The notes: generated from the letters alone by a model not told the origin. DNA of 64,000 nt from an uncultured Succiniclasticum sp. (GCA_900544275.1 UQUU01000002.1:1-64000); one strand, 5' to 3'. Shown: positions 1 through 8,555, numbered from the stretch's first letter. Numbers and translations are program-made.

Positions 1-2
1 AG

Positions 3-977
3 GTCAATGTGTTGAAAGACCTAAAGTATCCGGAGGCAACCTATACTTCCGTTGCCAGACGATATAATGTCTCGATCACGAAAGTTATGCGTTTGTTTGA
101 TGCTTACGTGACCATTCCCCGAAAACCTCTGCCGGAAGTTCTCTCTATAGATGAACACTATTTTCCGGAATCGGACTACGACTCCTTGTATTGCTGTCTG
201 CTTATGAATTTTACAACAGGAGAAGTCACCGATGTTCTTCCAGATCGAAGAAAGCGATATCTGATGCAATATTTCAGTAAGATAAAAAGAGAAACGTTAG
301 ATTATACAACGCATCGAAGTGAATTAGATAATGTGAAATATGTTTCTATGGACTTGCATGAACCCTATAAAGATATTGCCTCTATCTATTTTCCAAAGGC
401 ACAGGTCTGTGCTGATAGCTTTCATGTTATTAAAAACCTGACAACTTGCTTCCGGGATGTCCTGCTGCGCTGTCGCCGACGGACGGAAAACGAAAACTTA
501 CAGTACCTGCTTTCCAAGTTTCGATTTGTATTCCACCATAATACATTTCTGGATAATGAGCCTAAATATAACAAACGACTAGGTCGCTATCTGAACTACC
601 GTGAGTTAAGGGATTTGATGTTCTCTTCTTTTCCAGAACTCCAAACTGCCTATGAGCTCAAGGAATATTATATCCGGCTAAACAACACCTGCTCAATCCA
701 TACTGCACCGGAAGCGATAGAAGAAGCTGCGTTAAAATTTGCAGATGCCGGTATTCCAGAATTAGAACCTTTTTCCGTATTACTTAACAACTGGCATACC
801 GAGATAGCAAATTCCTTTACTCCAATTCAAGGAGTTCGCATTAACAACAGCTTTATGGAATCGAAAAACAGGATTTTAGAAAAGCTGTTGTATAACAGCA
901 ATGGCTTTAGTAATTTCCAACGAACTAGAAAAAGAATCCTCTATTGTCTTAATCCTAACGATAACTACCATTTTTAA
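3..977 (+). CDS. ISL3-family transposase, 5' end cut by window edge
   Basis: The frame is open to the first base of the window, so the N-terminal part (normally a zinc-finger and helix-turn-helix region) lies outside. About 324 residues are visible. The DDE-type catalytic core is recognisable: an aspartate in LSIDEHYF, a second in CADSFHVIKNL, and a glutamate in NNSFMESKNR near the C-terminus; the DSFHVIK and MESKNR blocks are typical of ISL3 transposases. The protein would catalyse cut-and-paste movement of its own element. A strong hairpin follows the stop codon. It lies at the edge of an AT-rich accessory stretch, so it probably marks the boundary of acquired DNA. Whether the copy is intact cannot be judged from this window. 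Confidence 0.85.
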   Translation, partial: VNVLKDLKYPEATYTSVARRYNVSITKVMRLFDAYVTIPRKPLPEVLSIDEHYFPESDYDSLYCCLLMNFTTGEVTDVLPDRRKRYLMQYFSKIKRETLDYTTHRSELDNVKYVSMDLHEPYKDIASIYFPKAQVCADSFHVIKNLTTCFRDVLLRCRRRTENENLQYLLSKFRFVFHHNTFLDNEPKYNKRLGRYLNYRELRDLMFSSFPELQTAYELKEYYIRLNNTCSIHTAPEAIEEAALKFADAGIPELEPFSVLLNNWHTEIANSFTPIQGVRINNSFMESKNRILEKLLYNSNGFSNFQRTRKRILYCLNPNDNYHF

Positions 978-987
978 AAATAGAAAG

Positions 988-1021
988 GCGGGAAAACGTA
1001 TCTTTCGCTACGTTTTCCCGC
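988..1021. terminator. Perfect 13-bp hairpin after the transposase
   Basis: The arms at 988-1000 and 1009-1021 (GCGGGAAAACGTA and its exact complement) enclose an 8-base loop, 11 bases after the transposase stop. There is no long T run, so it may be a terminator or a structure close to the end of the insertion element. Confidence 0.6.
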
Positions 1022-1165
1022 TGAAACCACAATACTGTTATAGCCCAACCACAAAATGTAGTAGCCTGACCACAAGATTATTTATAGGGTAACCACAGAC
1101 TTGTTAAAGGTCCGACCACAGGATTATTTATATACCCGGATTATTTATATACCCAAGACCTACTT
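1022..1165. repeat. Degenerate tandem repeats around ATTATTTATA
   Basis: Variants of a short unit recur: a CCACA core appears near 1049, 1069, 1092 and 1116, and GATTATTTATA follows at about 1076, 1122 and 1138. The stretch lies between the transposase hairpin and the membrane-protein gene. It may be the outer end of the insertion element or slippage-prone filler. No gene is seen in 978-1196. Confidence 0.5.
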
Positions 1166-1196
1166 TGATTTTACAGACTTTTTTTCATACTTTCTT

Positions 1197-1724
1197 CTAT
1201 TTATAGAGCTTTGAAATTATGCACTCCATCTTATTTGCTAATTTAGTCGTTTTATCTTCTAATTCATTTTCTTTTTCTCTAAATTTTTTAATATCCGGGA
1301 CGCACTCTCCAATCAAATTTTTATATTCATTTAACATATTTTTACAATAACTCATCTCGTCCACAAAACCAAACTCAGAAGAATATTTTTCTAAAAGATT
1401 TAATTCATTTTCTATAGTTCTTTGAATAATAAGAGCATGTCTTATGCTCTGAGTCTCTTTTATACGATATATACAAGGATCTGCAGTGTGTTGAATAACT
1501 CGATCCGCAATATTTTCAACAAGTTTTTTCTTGCTTCTAATATCATTTTTGTATTCTACATACAAGTAGAATACAATACCTGCTACACCAATGCTCAACA
1601 ACTCATGAAACGGCACAAAAAAGTATTTCCATATACAGGCTTCCGGCAACCACCGTAAGTAAAATGCACTTAAACACGCCAAAATAGCCAATGCGATAAG
1701 TAGTAAATTTAATATTGTTTTCAT
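1197..1724 (-). CDS. Small membrane protein with cytoplasmic coiled coil (putative effector of a GHKL/DUF4325 module)
   Basis: The protein has 175 residues. The first about 60 hold two hydrophobic segments (residues 3-22 and about 40-55) separated by a short aromatic-rich loop; the remaining about 115 are charged and helical, with heptad-like stretches ending in a lysine-rich tail. No catalytic motif is visible and I do not recognise the family. Its start codon overlaps the stop of the upstream DUF4325 gene by one base (TAATG), so the two are translationally coupled. It is the last gene of a three-gene AT-rich unit. By position and architecture it could be the membrane-acting output of the ATPase/STAS-like pair upstream; that role is inference only. 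Confidence 0.7.
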   Translation of the reverse strand: MKTILNLLLIALAILACLSAFYLRWLPEACIWKYFFVPFHELLSIGVAGIVFYLYVEYKNDIRSKKKLVENIADRVIQHTADPCIYRIKETQSIRHALIIQRTIENELNLLEKYSSEFGFVDEMSYCKNMLNEYKNLIGECVPDIKKFREKENELEDKTTKLANKMECIISKLYK

Positions 1725-2068
1725 TAACCACGTCCATGAACACTAATCTGGATAATTTTCTCTATTTCCTTCACTAAACTTGGTTGGTCATCAGACTTAA
1801 ATTCAATTATTTCTAAAATCTTATCAGATTTTAAGTTCAATTTACGCGCTAATCCACCAAAACTTTCATCCAAGAACGATGATGGAAAACCCATGCAACC
1901 ATCGAGATCAATCATGAGCTTCGCTTTCTTCTCCATCGCTTCTTTGAATTTTGGGAACAACAATAAATCTCTAAATTCTTCTCCTGAGTTATCTCCCTCT
2001 GCTTTATAACGCCCACCTGGTGTAGGCGAAAAGTCTTTTGATATTGATAGATTTATTCTTTTCATCAT
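1724..2068 (-). CDS. STAS-like DUF4325 protein
   Basis: The 114-residue protein carries the DUF4325 signature: LMIDLDGCMGFPSSFLDESF at about residues 51-70, followed by GGLARKL. The fold is related to STAS domains, which often act as phosphorylatable or competitive partners of GHKL-type ATPases, as SpoIIAA does for SpoIIAB. The start is clear: a GGAG ribosome site a few bases upstream and an ATGA overlap with the stop of the GHKL gene. Coupling on both sides implies a fixed stoichiometric module. The biochemical role of DUF4325 is not established; a partner-switch role is inferred from the family resemblance and the gene order. Confidence 0.85.
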   Translation of the reverse strand: MMKRINLSISKDFSPTPGGRYKAEGDNSGEEFRDLLLFPKFKEAMEKKAKLMIDLDGCMGFPSSFLDESFGGLARKLNLKSDKILEIIEFKSDDQPSLVKEIEKIIQISVHGRG

Positions 2069-3123
2069 AGTTTTCTCCTTAAAATATTTAATTCATAAAG
2101 AGTACCATATAGTTCTCTTTGCCTATCATAATACTGGGGAGCACAATCCTTAAAAATAATACATACACCTTTTCCCGAATATGTAAAAGCGCTTTCTATA
2201 TACTCCTCACACATCGTCCTATATATCTGTGGAAGTCCTTTCCCTCTTGTTGGGCTTTCCGTCCTAGTTCTAAAGTTACCTTCAAACGCTGATTGTAATA
2301 TCTTTGATTCTTTAACATCCAAAACAGGCGGAAAAATACTGCGTAATTTTTCATTCCAATTTTTCCTAACGGTACTTGGAATTCCCCTTCCAGTGTCTAA
2401 GAAAATCAATCGTACTTTTGATAAGCTATTTTTTATAAAAATTTGCCATTTTTTTTCCAGTTTATCATCTTCGTAATAGGCATGTTGTGTTGTGTTCCCC
2501 ATGAGTTCAATTAAAGCTTCATATAACGATCTAGTTTCAATTCCTGTTTCTTTTCGGATAAATTTGCATATATTCGCAACTGTTTTTGTCGGGATTTTCT
2601 CTCCACGAACAATAAAGACCTCATTGTCATCAAAATATTGTTGAGTAAATGATTTTTTTGACATAATTCTATCAAATCCACATTGCTTATATAAACGCCT
2701 GATTTTCTCTTTTTTAGGATGATTGCCTCCAATATCAAAATTAGCGGCTTTCGCATCACTTACAATCGCAAATAAATACATTAATGTGCTTTCTGTGACA
2801 TCGACGACCTGCGAGGAATCTATGTACAATGTTTTTTCTTCAGTATTTTCATATTTATTCTCAACAAAGCTAATCAAGTTAGAGAAAAACTCAAGAGTTT
2901 CTTCACCATTTGATTCTATAGAAAATGATTTGGGTGCTATAAAATTTACACGCGATTTCTGCTCAGCTATTTTTAGGCTAAAAAAATTTGCGTCATGAGT
3001 TATAACATCCTTTCCACCATTATGTCGACGTAAATTTTTACATTTTCTTTTCTTCTCAGTTCTCCGTATTAAAAGTTTTTTACTTCGATTAATTAACCAT
3101 AGTCTTTTTTTGAAGCCCTGCAT
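2065..3123 (-). CDS. GHKL (histidine-kinase-like) ATPase with N-terminal STAS-like segment
   Basis: 352 residues. The C-terminal half has Bergerat ATP-fold motifs: an N box with E206 and N210 (ALIELMGN), a G1 box FLDTGRGIP (about 241-249) and a G2 box RGKGLPQI (about 293-300). No histidine-phosphotransfer domain or transmembrane segment is seen. Residues about 60-150 resemble a STAS-like fold (TLYIDSSQVVDVTE and a following helix), so the protein may contain both halves of a partner-switch pair. The first 40 residues are very basic and the true start could lie further in. It is the first gene of a three-gene unit with an ATGA overlap into DUF4325. Soluble GHKL proteins of this sort serve as anti-sigma kinases or as sensor ATPases in defence systems. 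Confidence 0.85.
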   Translation of the reverse strand: MQGFKKRLWLINRSKKLLIRRTEKKRKCKNLRRHNGGKDVITHDANFFSLKIAEQKSRVNFIAPKSFSIESNGEETLEFFSNLISFVENKYENTEEKTLYIDSSQVVDVTESTLMYLFAIVSDAKAANFDIGGNHPKKEKIRRLYKQCGFDRIMSKKSFTQQYFDDNEVFIVRGEKIPTKTVANICKFIRKETGIETRSLYEALIELMGNTTQHAYYEDDKLEKKWQIFIKNSLSKVRLIFLDTGRGIPSTVRKNWNEKLRSIFPPVLDVKESKILQSAFEGNFRTRTESPTRGKGLPQIYRTMCEEYIESAFTYSGKGVCIIFKDCAPQYYDRQRELYGTLYELNILRRKL

Positions 3124-3169
3124 ACAACATTACCATCCGTACTGTATAATCTTTTTTATTTTATATCTT

Positions 3170-3198
3170 ATTATACACTATTCTAACTAAATTCTTAA
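3170..3198 (-). promoter_or_regulatory. Probable promoter of the GHKL/DUF4325 module
   Basis: Read leftward, a TATAAT -10 box (3170-3175) lies 17 bases from a TTAAGA -35-like box (3193-3198). It is placed about 50 bases upstream of the GHKL start. The sequence is AT-rich, so chance matches are possible. Confidence 0.45.
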
Positions 3199-3259
3199 TA
3201 TCAACATTATAAAAAGTTTGTTAAACTTATTTATCTTAAGGAGGAGGTCATGGACAACT

Positions 3260-4222
3260 ATGCAAAACGCAGTAATTTACGCAAGATATTCTTCCGATAA
3301 ACAGCGCGATGCTTCCATTGAGGACCAGATCCGGGAATGCACTGAATACGCCCAGGCTAATTCCTTGACTGTGATTAAAACCTATGCTGACCGAGCGCTG
3401 TCCGGCACTACGGACGAAAGTGCCCAGTTCCAGCTGATGATTAAGGACGCTGCTAAAAAACAGTTTACGCAGGTGCTGATCTACAAGACGGATCGCTTTG
3501 CCAGAAACCGTTTCGATGCGGCTATCTATAAAAAGAAATTAAAAGATTATGGGGTGAAGGTCGTCCCGGTGAAAGAACCTATCCCGGATGGTCCGGGCGG
3601 CGTTGTTATGGAAGCGCTCTACGAGTCCATGGCGCAGATGTATTCCGAAAACTTATCGGAGAATGTGCGCCGGGGCAACTATCCAAAAGCTAAGCCGGAG
3701 AAATACCTGCTTAGCCAAAAAGCATTCTGCGGATACTGTGGCAAGATGCTGGTCGGTAATTCCGGCTGTGGTCACCAAGGTAATAAGTACCGCTACTACC
3801 GGTGCAAGGGAAAAGGTCTCAATCACTCCCCTGCGATCCGAGCGGAAACCTTAGAAGAAACTTTTTCATTGCAGAAACGATTACACGAGCTTGAGGGCCA
3901 AGAAAAAAAGCTGCTCGGCATGATTGCTACCGAACAGCTTAAAGCTCCAAGATTCACAGAGCAAGATGTGATTGCGTTTCTTTCCGGATATAAGAACGGG
4001 GAAATTTCCAATCCTTCTTACTCTGGAAAACTGATTGAAGCATTTGCCGATCAGGTGTACCTTTTTGAGGACTATCTTGTTGTCAGATACTCTATGGATA
4101 AAGCCGAAACCCGCATCAGCCTTGACGAGGTGAGCGGTTTGGCTACCAGCCTTGTTGGTGGGCCTAGTAGGATTCGAACCTACGACCAAGCGGTTATGAG
4201 CCGCCGGCTCTGGACCAACTGA
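3260..4222 (+). pseudogene. Decayed large serine recombinase running into the tRNA gene
   Basis: The N-terminus is a resolvase catalytic domain (VIYARYSSDKQ with the nucleophilic serine, then YKTDRFARNRFD). After SENVRRG the sequence jumps directly to the zinc-ribbon segment (AFCGYCGKM and RYYRCKGK), so most of the DNA-binding recombinase domain of this family is missing. A second gap removes part of the C-terminal coiled coil after RAETLEETF. The frame has no stop of its own: the last about 20 residues are translated from the antisense strand of the neighbouring tRNA. The start at 3260 matches the family; a GGAGGAGG site lies about 12 bases upstream. A working recombinase of this group would have about 500 residues, so this is almost certainly inactive. 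Confidence 0.8.
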
Positions 4223-4233
4223 GCTATAGGCCC
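4156..4233 (-). tRNA. tRNA-Ile2 (CAT anticodon), CCA encoded
   Basis: A full cloverleaf can be read: acceptor GGGCCTA pairs with TAGGCCC, the D-arm contains AGCTCAGTTGGT, the anticodon loop is CTCATAA with CAT at 4196-4198, the T-arm contains GGTTCGAATCC, and the gene ends in an encoded CCA. The acceptor and D-arm resemble Firmicute isoleucine tRNAs, so the lysidine-modified AUA-reading tRNA is more likely than elongator tRNA-Met. Its 3' end faces the accessory island, the classic side for integration. Confidence 0.88.
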
Positions 4234-4317
4234 GTGTCGAACAATAAATATTGTACTCGAACTTATTGCTCATGTCAAGAAAGATTACTATTTATAGAGC
4301 GGATCAGAGAGCAGGAA

Positions 4318-6432
4318 TCAGTCTGTTACAAAATCACGCAGCTGAGTGCATCGTTTACTGCGCAATCTACGCAAGGCCTTGGCTTCTATCTGACGAATCC
4401 TTTCCCGCGTCACGCCAAAGTGTTGTCCCACTTCTTCCAATGTACGCTGCCGGCCGTCTTTTAAACCGAAGCGTAACTCCAATACCTCACGCTCACGAGG
4501 ACTTAACGTATTCAGCACTTCGTTCAGTTTCTCCCGCAACAGCGCAAAAGAAGCGGCATCGGCAGGCGCCGGCGCGTCATGATCTTCAATGAAGTCGCCT
4601 AAATGCGAATCTTCTTCTTCGCCAATCGGGGTTTCCAGAGAAACCGGTTCCTGGGCGATCTTCATAATTTCCCGCACCCGTTCTTCTGTAATTTCCATTT
4701 GTTCCGCAATTTCTTTGGGCAATGGCTCCCGCCCCAATTCCTGCAGCAACTGACGCGATACACGAATCAGTTTATTTATAGTTTCCACCATATGCACCGG
4801 GATCCTGATAGTACGGGCCTGATCGGCGATGGCGCGGGTAATGGCCTGCCGGATCCACCAGGTAGCATAGGTACTGAATTTAAACCCTTTATTATAGTCA
4901 AACTTTTCAACCGCTTTAATCAGCCCGAGATTTCCTTCCTGAATTAAATCTAAAAAGAGCATACCTCTCCCTACATAACGTTTGGCAATGCTGACCACCA
5001 GGCGCAGGTTTGCCTCGGACAAACAGCGTTTTGCCGCATCTCCCTGCTCTTTCAGATCGGTCAACAGTTTGGCATAGCTCTCTTTGGCCGTATCGTACTT
5101 CTTCAAATTGGTTTTATTCGTTGAATTCTGCAAACGAACTTCCAATAAATTTAAAATGGCTCGAATCTCATAAATATTCTCCGGCTCCGGCTCGATCTGC
5201 TCTGATCTGGGCTGCACGAATTTTTCCCAATCCCCGCAGTCGACCCCTTCCTCTTCCAAGAGGCTCAGCATGCGGCTCCGTTCACTTTTCGTAAACAGTT
5301 CGGCAGCAGATACAAAGTCTTCGGCTGTATATTCTTCACCGGCTGCCCGTTTAGCGGAAAACTTGCGGAACGCAAAAGGAATCGAGCGCAACTCTGCCGC
5401 GGCACATTCGGTCTTCAAAAGTTCATTCAGACGCTGCAACATTTTCGTAAGCGCTGTTTTTGCATTAAATGCAGTATTTTCGGCGGCGACGGACTTACCG
5501 GCTAAAACGAATTCTGCCTGTTTGCCTTTATCCATCCGCTTAGCCAGTTCCACTTCATCCTCGCTCTGCAGCAAAGGCACTCTGCCGATCTCCTTCAGGT
5601 ACATACGCACCGGATCATCGATGTTGATACCGTCAGGTACCGACATGGAAGTTGCTAACTCCGCTTCCGTGATTTCTTCATTTTCTTTGACAGCTTCTTC
5701 ATCCTCCGCGGGAGGTAACGCGTCATCACTGTCTTCATCGTCTTTGAAATAGCTTATATTAATGCCCTTGCTCTGCAAACAATCAATCACAAATTCTACG
5801 GCTTCCGATGTGTTAATGCCTTCCGGCAGAACGTCGTTTATTTCTTCATCGGAAATCATATTATTATTATTTTTCGCCCGGCCTTCCAGCTCCAGAAGCT
5901 TATCTAACGGAAAGCCTTCCGGCATTGCCGCCAGCAATTCTTCGGAGAATGCCGCTTTCACCTCGTTCACACCTTGTTCTTCTGCCGCCTGTTGCGGTTT
6001 ATCGTTTTTCTTTTTAGGATTGACAGCTTTGGCGGCAGATGTTACCCGTTCCACTTTTGCTTTTGCTTTTGTTTTAGGCAAAGCAATACCAGAACCCGCT
6101 TTCTTTTCCGCCGTTTTCTTAGCTTCTTTCGCTGTCTTGGATGGGTGATCCGCAGCTTTTTCCCGCACTTCTTTGCCTGCTTTAGAGGATGTTTTTGGCG
6201 TTTCTGCTTTCTTTGTGGATTTGGTACTGTCCTTGCCTGCTTTATTGTTCTTTTTTACCGGTTTGGCAGGCTCTTCCACAGGCAGCAAAATTTCTGCTTT
6301 TTCCTCTGCCACAGGCGTCAGAATCTTTTTCCCTTTCTTCTCCGTCTTTTTCGCGGATCGGGAAATTTTGTTCAAATCTGCGGCGGTTTCCGTGTTCAAT
6401 TTTTTGTTGGATGTTTTTCTGTTAGTTGCCAT
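4318..6432 (-). CDS. rpoD: Primary RNA polymerase sigma factor (sigma-70/SigA)
   Basis: 704 residues. Region 1.2 is at about 272-300 (DDPVRMYLKEIGRVPLL), regions 2.1-2.4 at about 470-545 (LFLDLIQEGNLGLIKAVEKF, then TYATWWIRQA), region 3 at about 550-600, and region 4 with the helix-turn-helix at about 643-695 (GVTRERIRQIEAKALRRLR). Two oddities stand out. The N-terminus has about 150 lysine/alanine-rich low-complexity residues before region 1.1. About 160 residues are inserted between regions 1.2 and 2.1 (about 303-465), where most Firmicute SigA proteins have only a short link. It overlaps the end of dnaG by 11 bases, the conserved primase-sigma arrangement. Confidence 0.97.
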   Translation of the reverse strand: MATNRKTSNKKLNTETAADLNKISRSAKKTEKKGKKILTPVAEEKAEILLPVEEPAKPVKKNNKAGKDSTKSTKKAETPKTSSKAGKEVREKAADHPSKTAKEAKKTAEKKAGSGIALPKTKAKAKVERVTSAAKAVNPKKKNDKPQQAAEEQGVNEVKAAFSEELLAAMPEGFPLDKLLELEGRAKNNNNMISDEEINDVLPEGINTSEAVEFVIDCLQSKGINISYFKDDEDSDDALPPAEDEEAVKENEEITEAELATSMSVPDGINIDDPVRMYLKEIGRVPLLQSEDEVELAKRMDKGKQAEFVLAGKSVAAENTAFNAKTALTKMLQRLNELLKTECAAAELRSIPFAFRKFSAKRAAGEEYTAEDFVSAAELFTKSERSRMLSLLEEEGVDCGDWEKFVQPRSEQIEPEPENIYEIRAILNLLEVRLQNSTNKTNLKKYDTAKESYAKLLTDLKEQGDAAKRCLSEANLRLVVSIAKRYVGRGMLFLDLIQEGNLGLIKAVEKFDYNKGFKFSTYATWWIRQAITRAIADQARTIRIPVHMVETINKLIRVSRQLLQELGREPLPKEIAEQMEITEERVREIMKIAQEPVSLETPIGEEEDSHLGDFIEDHDAPAPADAASFALLREKLNEVLNTLSPREREVLELRFGLKDGRQRTLEEVGQHFGVTRERIRQIEAKALRRLRSKRCTQLRDFVTD

Positions 6433-8221
6433 AAAGCTTTGTGATTTTCCCTCTTAATTCATTGCAAATTCTCAATTCTTCAATGTATCTGGCATCATTG
6501 AGACTGCTGTACGTCTCGGCCAAACGCCGATGTTTCTCAAACTTCTGCTGCAAAGCGCTACGTTCCATTTTCCTTAGACAATCTTCGGCGGCCTGAACGC
6601 GCACTTCTTTTGTCACAGGACGATCTGATTCGGCTAATATTCTGGCGGTCTCCCTGCAGATCGCTTCGTCCCCTTCCAGAAACAGAGCCTCTTGTATGTC
6701 AGAGAAGGTCTTTTCCTTCATCTCCCATAGTTTTTCATATATGCTCTGACGAACGGGGGAAACAAAACCGGTCTTCTGCAGCCTGTCGCCGTAAAAATCC
6801 AGCAGCTCCGGATACCGGAAGAATAACGCTAATAACTTGCTCTCCGACTGGGTTAAGGCATCGATTTTCGTCTTTCCTGTCTCCGGCAGAACCGGCACCG
6901 CAGAAGATGCACGTCCTGTTGCCGCAGCGCCGCTTTTTTTACGATATTCCCCGAAAATAAGACCTTCGTCGATCATCAGCTGCTGGGCTAAGAACTTTAT
7001 GTGACCTGCTACTTCAATGTCAGTTTTGCATTCACGCAGATACGGGATTATATTCGACACACATTGCACTTTTCCTGCTAATTCCGAAATATTATTTTGC
7101 GAGATGGTGTAGCGGATCTGGAATTCCGTTCCATCCCGGGCTTCTTTAACCAACTTTTCAAAGGCCTCTTTACCCGCATGCCGGACGAACTCATCCGGAT
7201 CTTTTCCCTGCGGAACATTCAGGACTTTAACAATAAGGCCTTCTTTTTTGGCGATCCCTACCGCCCGAACGGCATTGCGTCGTCCGGCGTCATCGCTGTC
7301 ATACGCAAACACAAGCGTATCCGTGATCCGGTGCAGCAGCCTGGCATGCTGCTCGCTAAATGCGGTACCCAAAGATGCCACCGCACGATTGATACCGGCG
7401 GCATGAAGACTTATGGCATCCATATAGCCTTCTACTACGATCGCTTCCTTAGCTTCCCGTATGGCCTTTACCGCTACATCCATGGCAAAAAGGGTCTCCC
7501 GCTTGGGGAAAATCTCCGTCTCCCCTGTATTCAGATACTTGGGCAGCCCCTCTCCCATTACCCTTCCGCCAAAGGCAATCACCCGTCCGCGGGGGTCTTT
7601 GATGGGAATCATCACCCGCCCGATAAAAGCATCCAGATCGCGACCGTTCTTTGAACGGATCAACCCAGCTTCCCGCATTTGTTCCGGTTTGCAGCCTTTT
7701 TTGCTTAAATTCAGCTGCAACGAATGAAAGCCCGGTAAGGATACGCCTAAAGAAAACTGTTTGATGATTTCGTCGGTTATCCCCCGATTATGAAAATAGT
7801 CTTTTGCCTTTTTCCCGTACTCGGTTTTTTCCAGACACGCGGAAAAATAGCGGCAGGCCAGTTCATTGACCTGATATAGTTCCTTACGTTTTTCTTCCCG
7901 AAGTATATCCTGTCGGCTCCGGTGCGTTTCCGGAATGGGAATGTTCGCCCGATTGGCCAGCGCCTTGATTGCTTCGGAAAAAGAGCAATTGTCAATTTTT
8001 TCTACAAAACTGAATACATCTCCGCCGGTATGGCACCCGTAGCAGTAAAAAAACTGCCGTTCTTTATCCACTGAAAAAGAGGGCGTCTTTTCTCCGTGAA
8101 AGGGGCAGCAGGCCCAGTAATAGCGGCCTCGTTTCTGCAATGAGATGTAGGATGAAATGACTTCCACAATGTCGGAGCTTTCCTTTACCCGGCGTTTAAA
8201 ATCATCATATTTCTGGTCCAT
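6422..8221 (-). CDS. dnaG: DNA primase
   Basis: Synthesises RNA primers at the replication fork. From the chosen start the protein has 599 residues. It contains the CHC2 zinc-binding domain (CPFHGEKTPSF and FYCYGCHTGGD), the catalytic core with the RNA-polymerase basic motif, TOPRIM motifs (VVEGYMDA and FAYDSDDAGR) and a C-terminal helicase-interaction region. The frame is open to 8314, but the ATG at 8221 is preferred: it has a GGAG site 7 bases upstream and starts MDQKYDDFKRRV, where the family starts. The gene is followed by rpoD with a short overlap, as in the macromolecular-synthesis operon of Firmicutes. Confidence 0.96.
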   Translation of the reverse strand: MDQKYDDFKRRVKESSDIVEVISSYISLQKRGRYYWACCPFHGEKTPSFSVDKERQFFYCYGCHTGGDVFSFVEKIDNCSFSEAIKALANRANIPIPETHRSRQDILREEKRKELYQVNELACRYFSACLEKTEYGKKAKDYFHNRGITDEIIKQFSLGVSLPGFHSLQLNLSKKGCKPEQMREAGLIRSKNGRDLDAFIGRVMIPIKDPRGRVIAFGGRVMGEGLPKYLNTGETEIFPKRETLFAMDVAVKAIREAKEAIVVEGYMDAISLHAAGINRAVASLGTAFSEQHARLLHRITDTLVFAYDSDDAGRRNAVRAVGIAKKEGLIVKVLNVPQGKDPDEFVRHAGKEAFEKLVKEARDGTEFQIRYTISQNNISELAGKVQCVSNIIPYLRECKTDIEVAGHIKFLAQQLMIDEGLIFGEYRKKSGAAATGRASSAVPVLPETGKTKIDALTQSESKLLALFFRYPELLDFYGDRLQKTGFVSPVRQSIYEKLWEMKEKTFSDIQEALFLEGDEAICRETARILAESDRPVTKEVRVQAAEDCLRKMERSALQQKFEKHRRLAETYSSLNDARYIEELRICNELRGKITKLYGN

Positions 8222-8342
8222 GCTCCGCTCCTTATCATCGCTCTTACAATAGCTATATTCTCTGTTAGGGGAAAAAATCCTCTTTTTCCTTAAAATTACT
8301 GCGTTTTTTCTCAATTTCTTACTTTTTATCCGATTTACAACT

Positions 8343-8396
8343 AAAAACCTCTGTCCGCCTTACGGTCAAGTCACCGTACAGCAAACAGAGGTTTTT
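8343..8396 (-). terminator. Intrinsic terminator after ppsR
   Basis: Perfect 12-base arms, AAAAACCTCTGT (8343-8354) and its complement (8385-8396), plus a nested TACGGT/ACCGTA pair, give a long hairpin with T-rich 3' ends on both strands. It should end the ccpN-ppsR transcript and separate it from dnaG-rpoD. Confidence 0.75.
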
Positions 8397-8435
8397 CGAT
8401 TTATCGTGTCCGCTTAATCGGATTATACGATTCCA

Positions 8436-8467
8436 ACTGTCCTTAATCAATACTGTCCTTAATCAAT
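8436..8467. repeat. Exact 16-bp tandem duplication
   Basis: ACTGTCCTTAATCAAT occurs twice head to tail (8436-8451 and 8452-8467) between ppsR and dnaG. It is either a slippage duplication or a paired protein-binding site. Confidence 0.7.
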
Positions 8468-8555
8468 TTTGCGATTCTAATCGTGATGAACCGGTCAGAC
8501 GCTTTTTACCGCGCAAACCGATGCTACTTTGTTCCAATCGCTCCGAATCACACAA

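Larger units (their letters stand above)
8222..8555. other. Intergenic region between ppsR and dnaG
   Basis: No gene is visible in these 334 bases. They hold the long hairpin at 8343-8396, a 16-base tandem duplication at 8436-8467, and presumably the dnaG-rpoD promoter, which I could not place with confidence. Confidence 0.6.

Noticed and set aside
4141..4222. C-terminal peptide GGPSRIRTYDQ at the end of the recombinase
   Set aside because: It is the antisense of the tRNA gene, a well-known false translation, not part of a real protein domain.
5270..6457. Long plus-strand frames opposite rpoD
   Set aside because: They are antisense to the low-complexity and insertion parts of rpoD, have skewed composition and no start signals.
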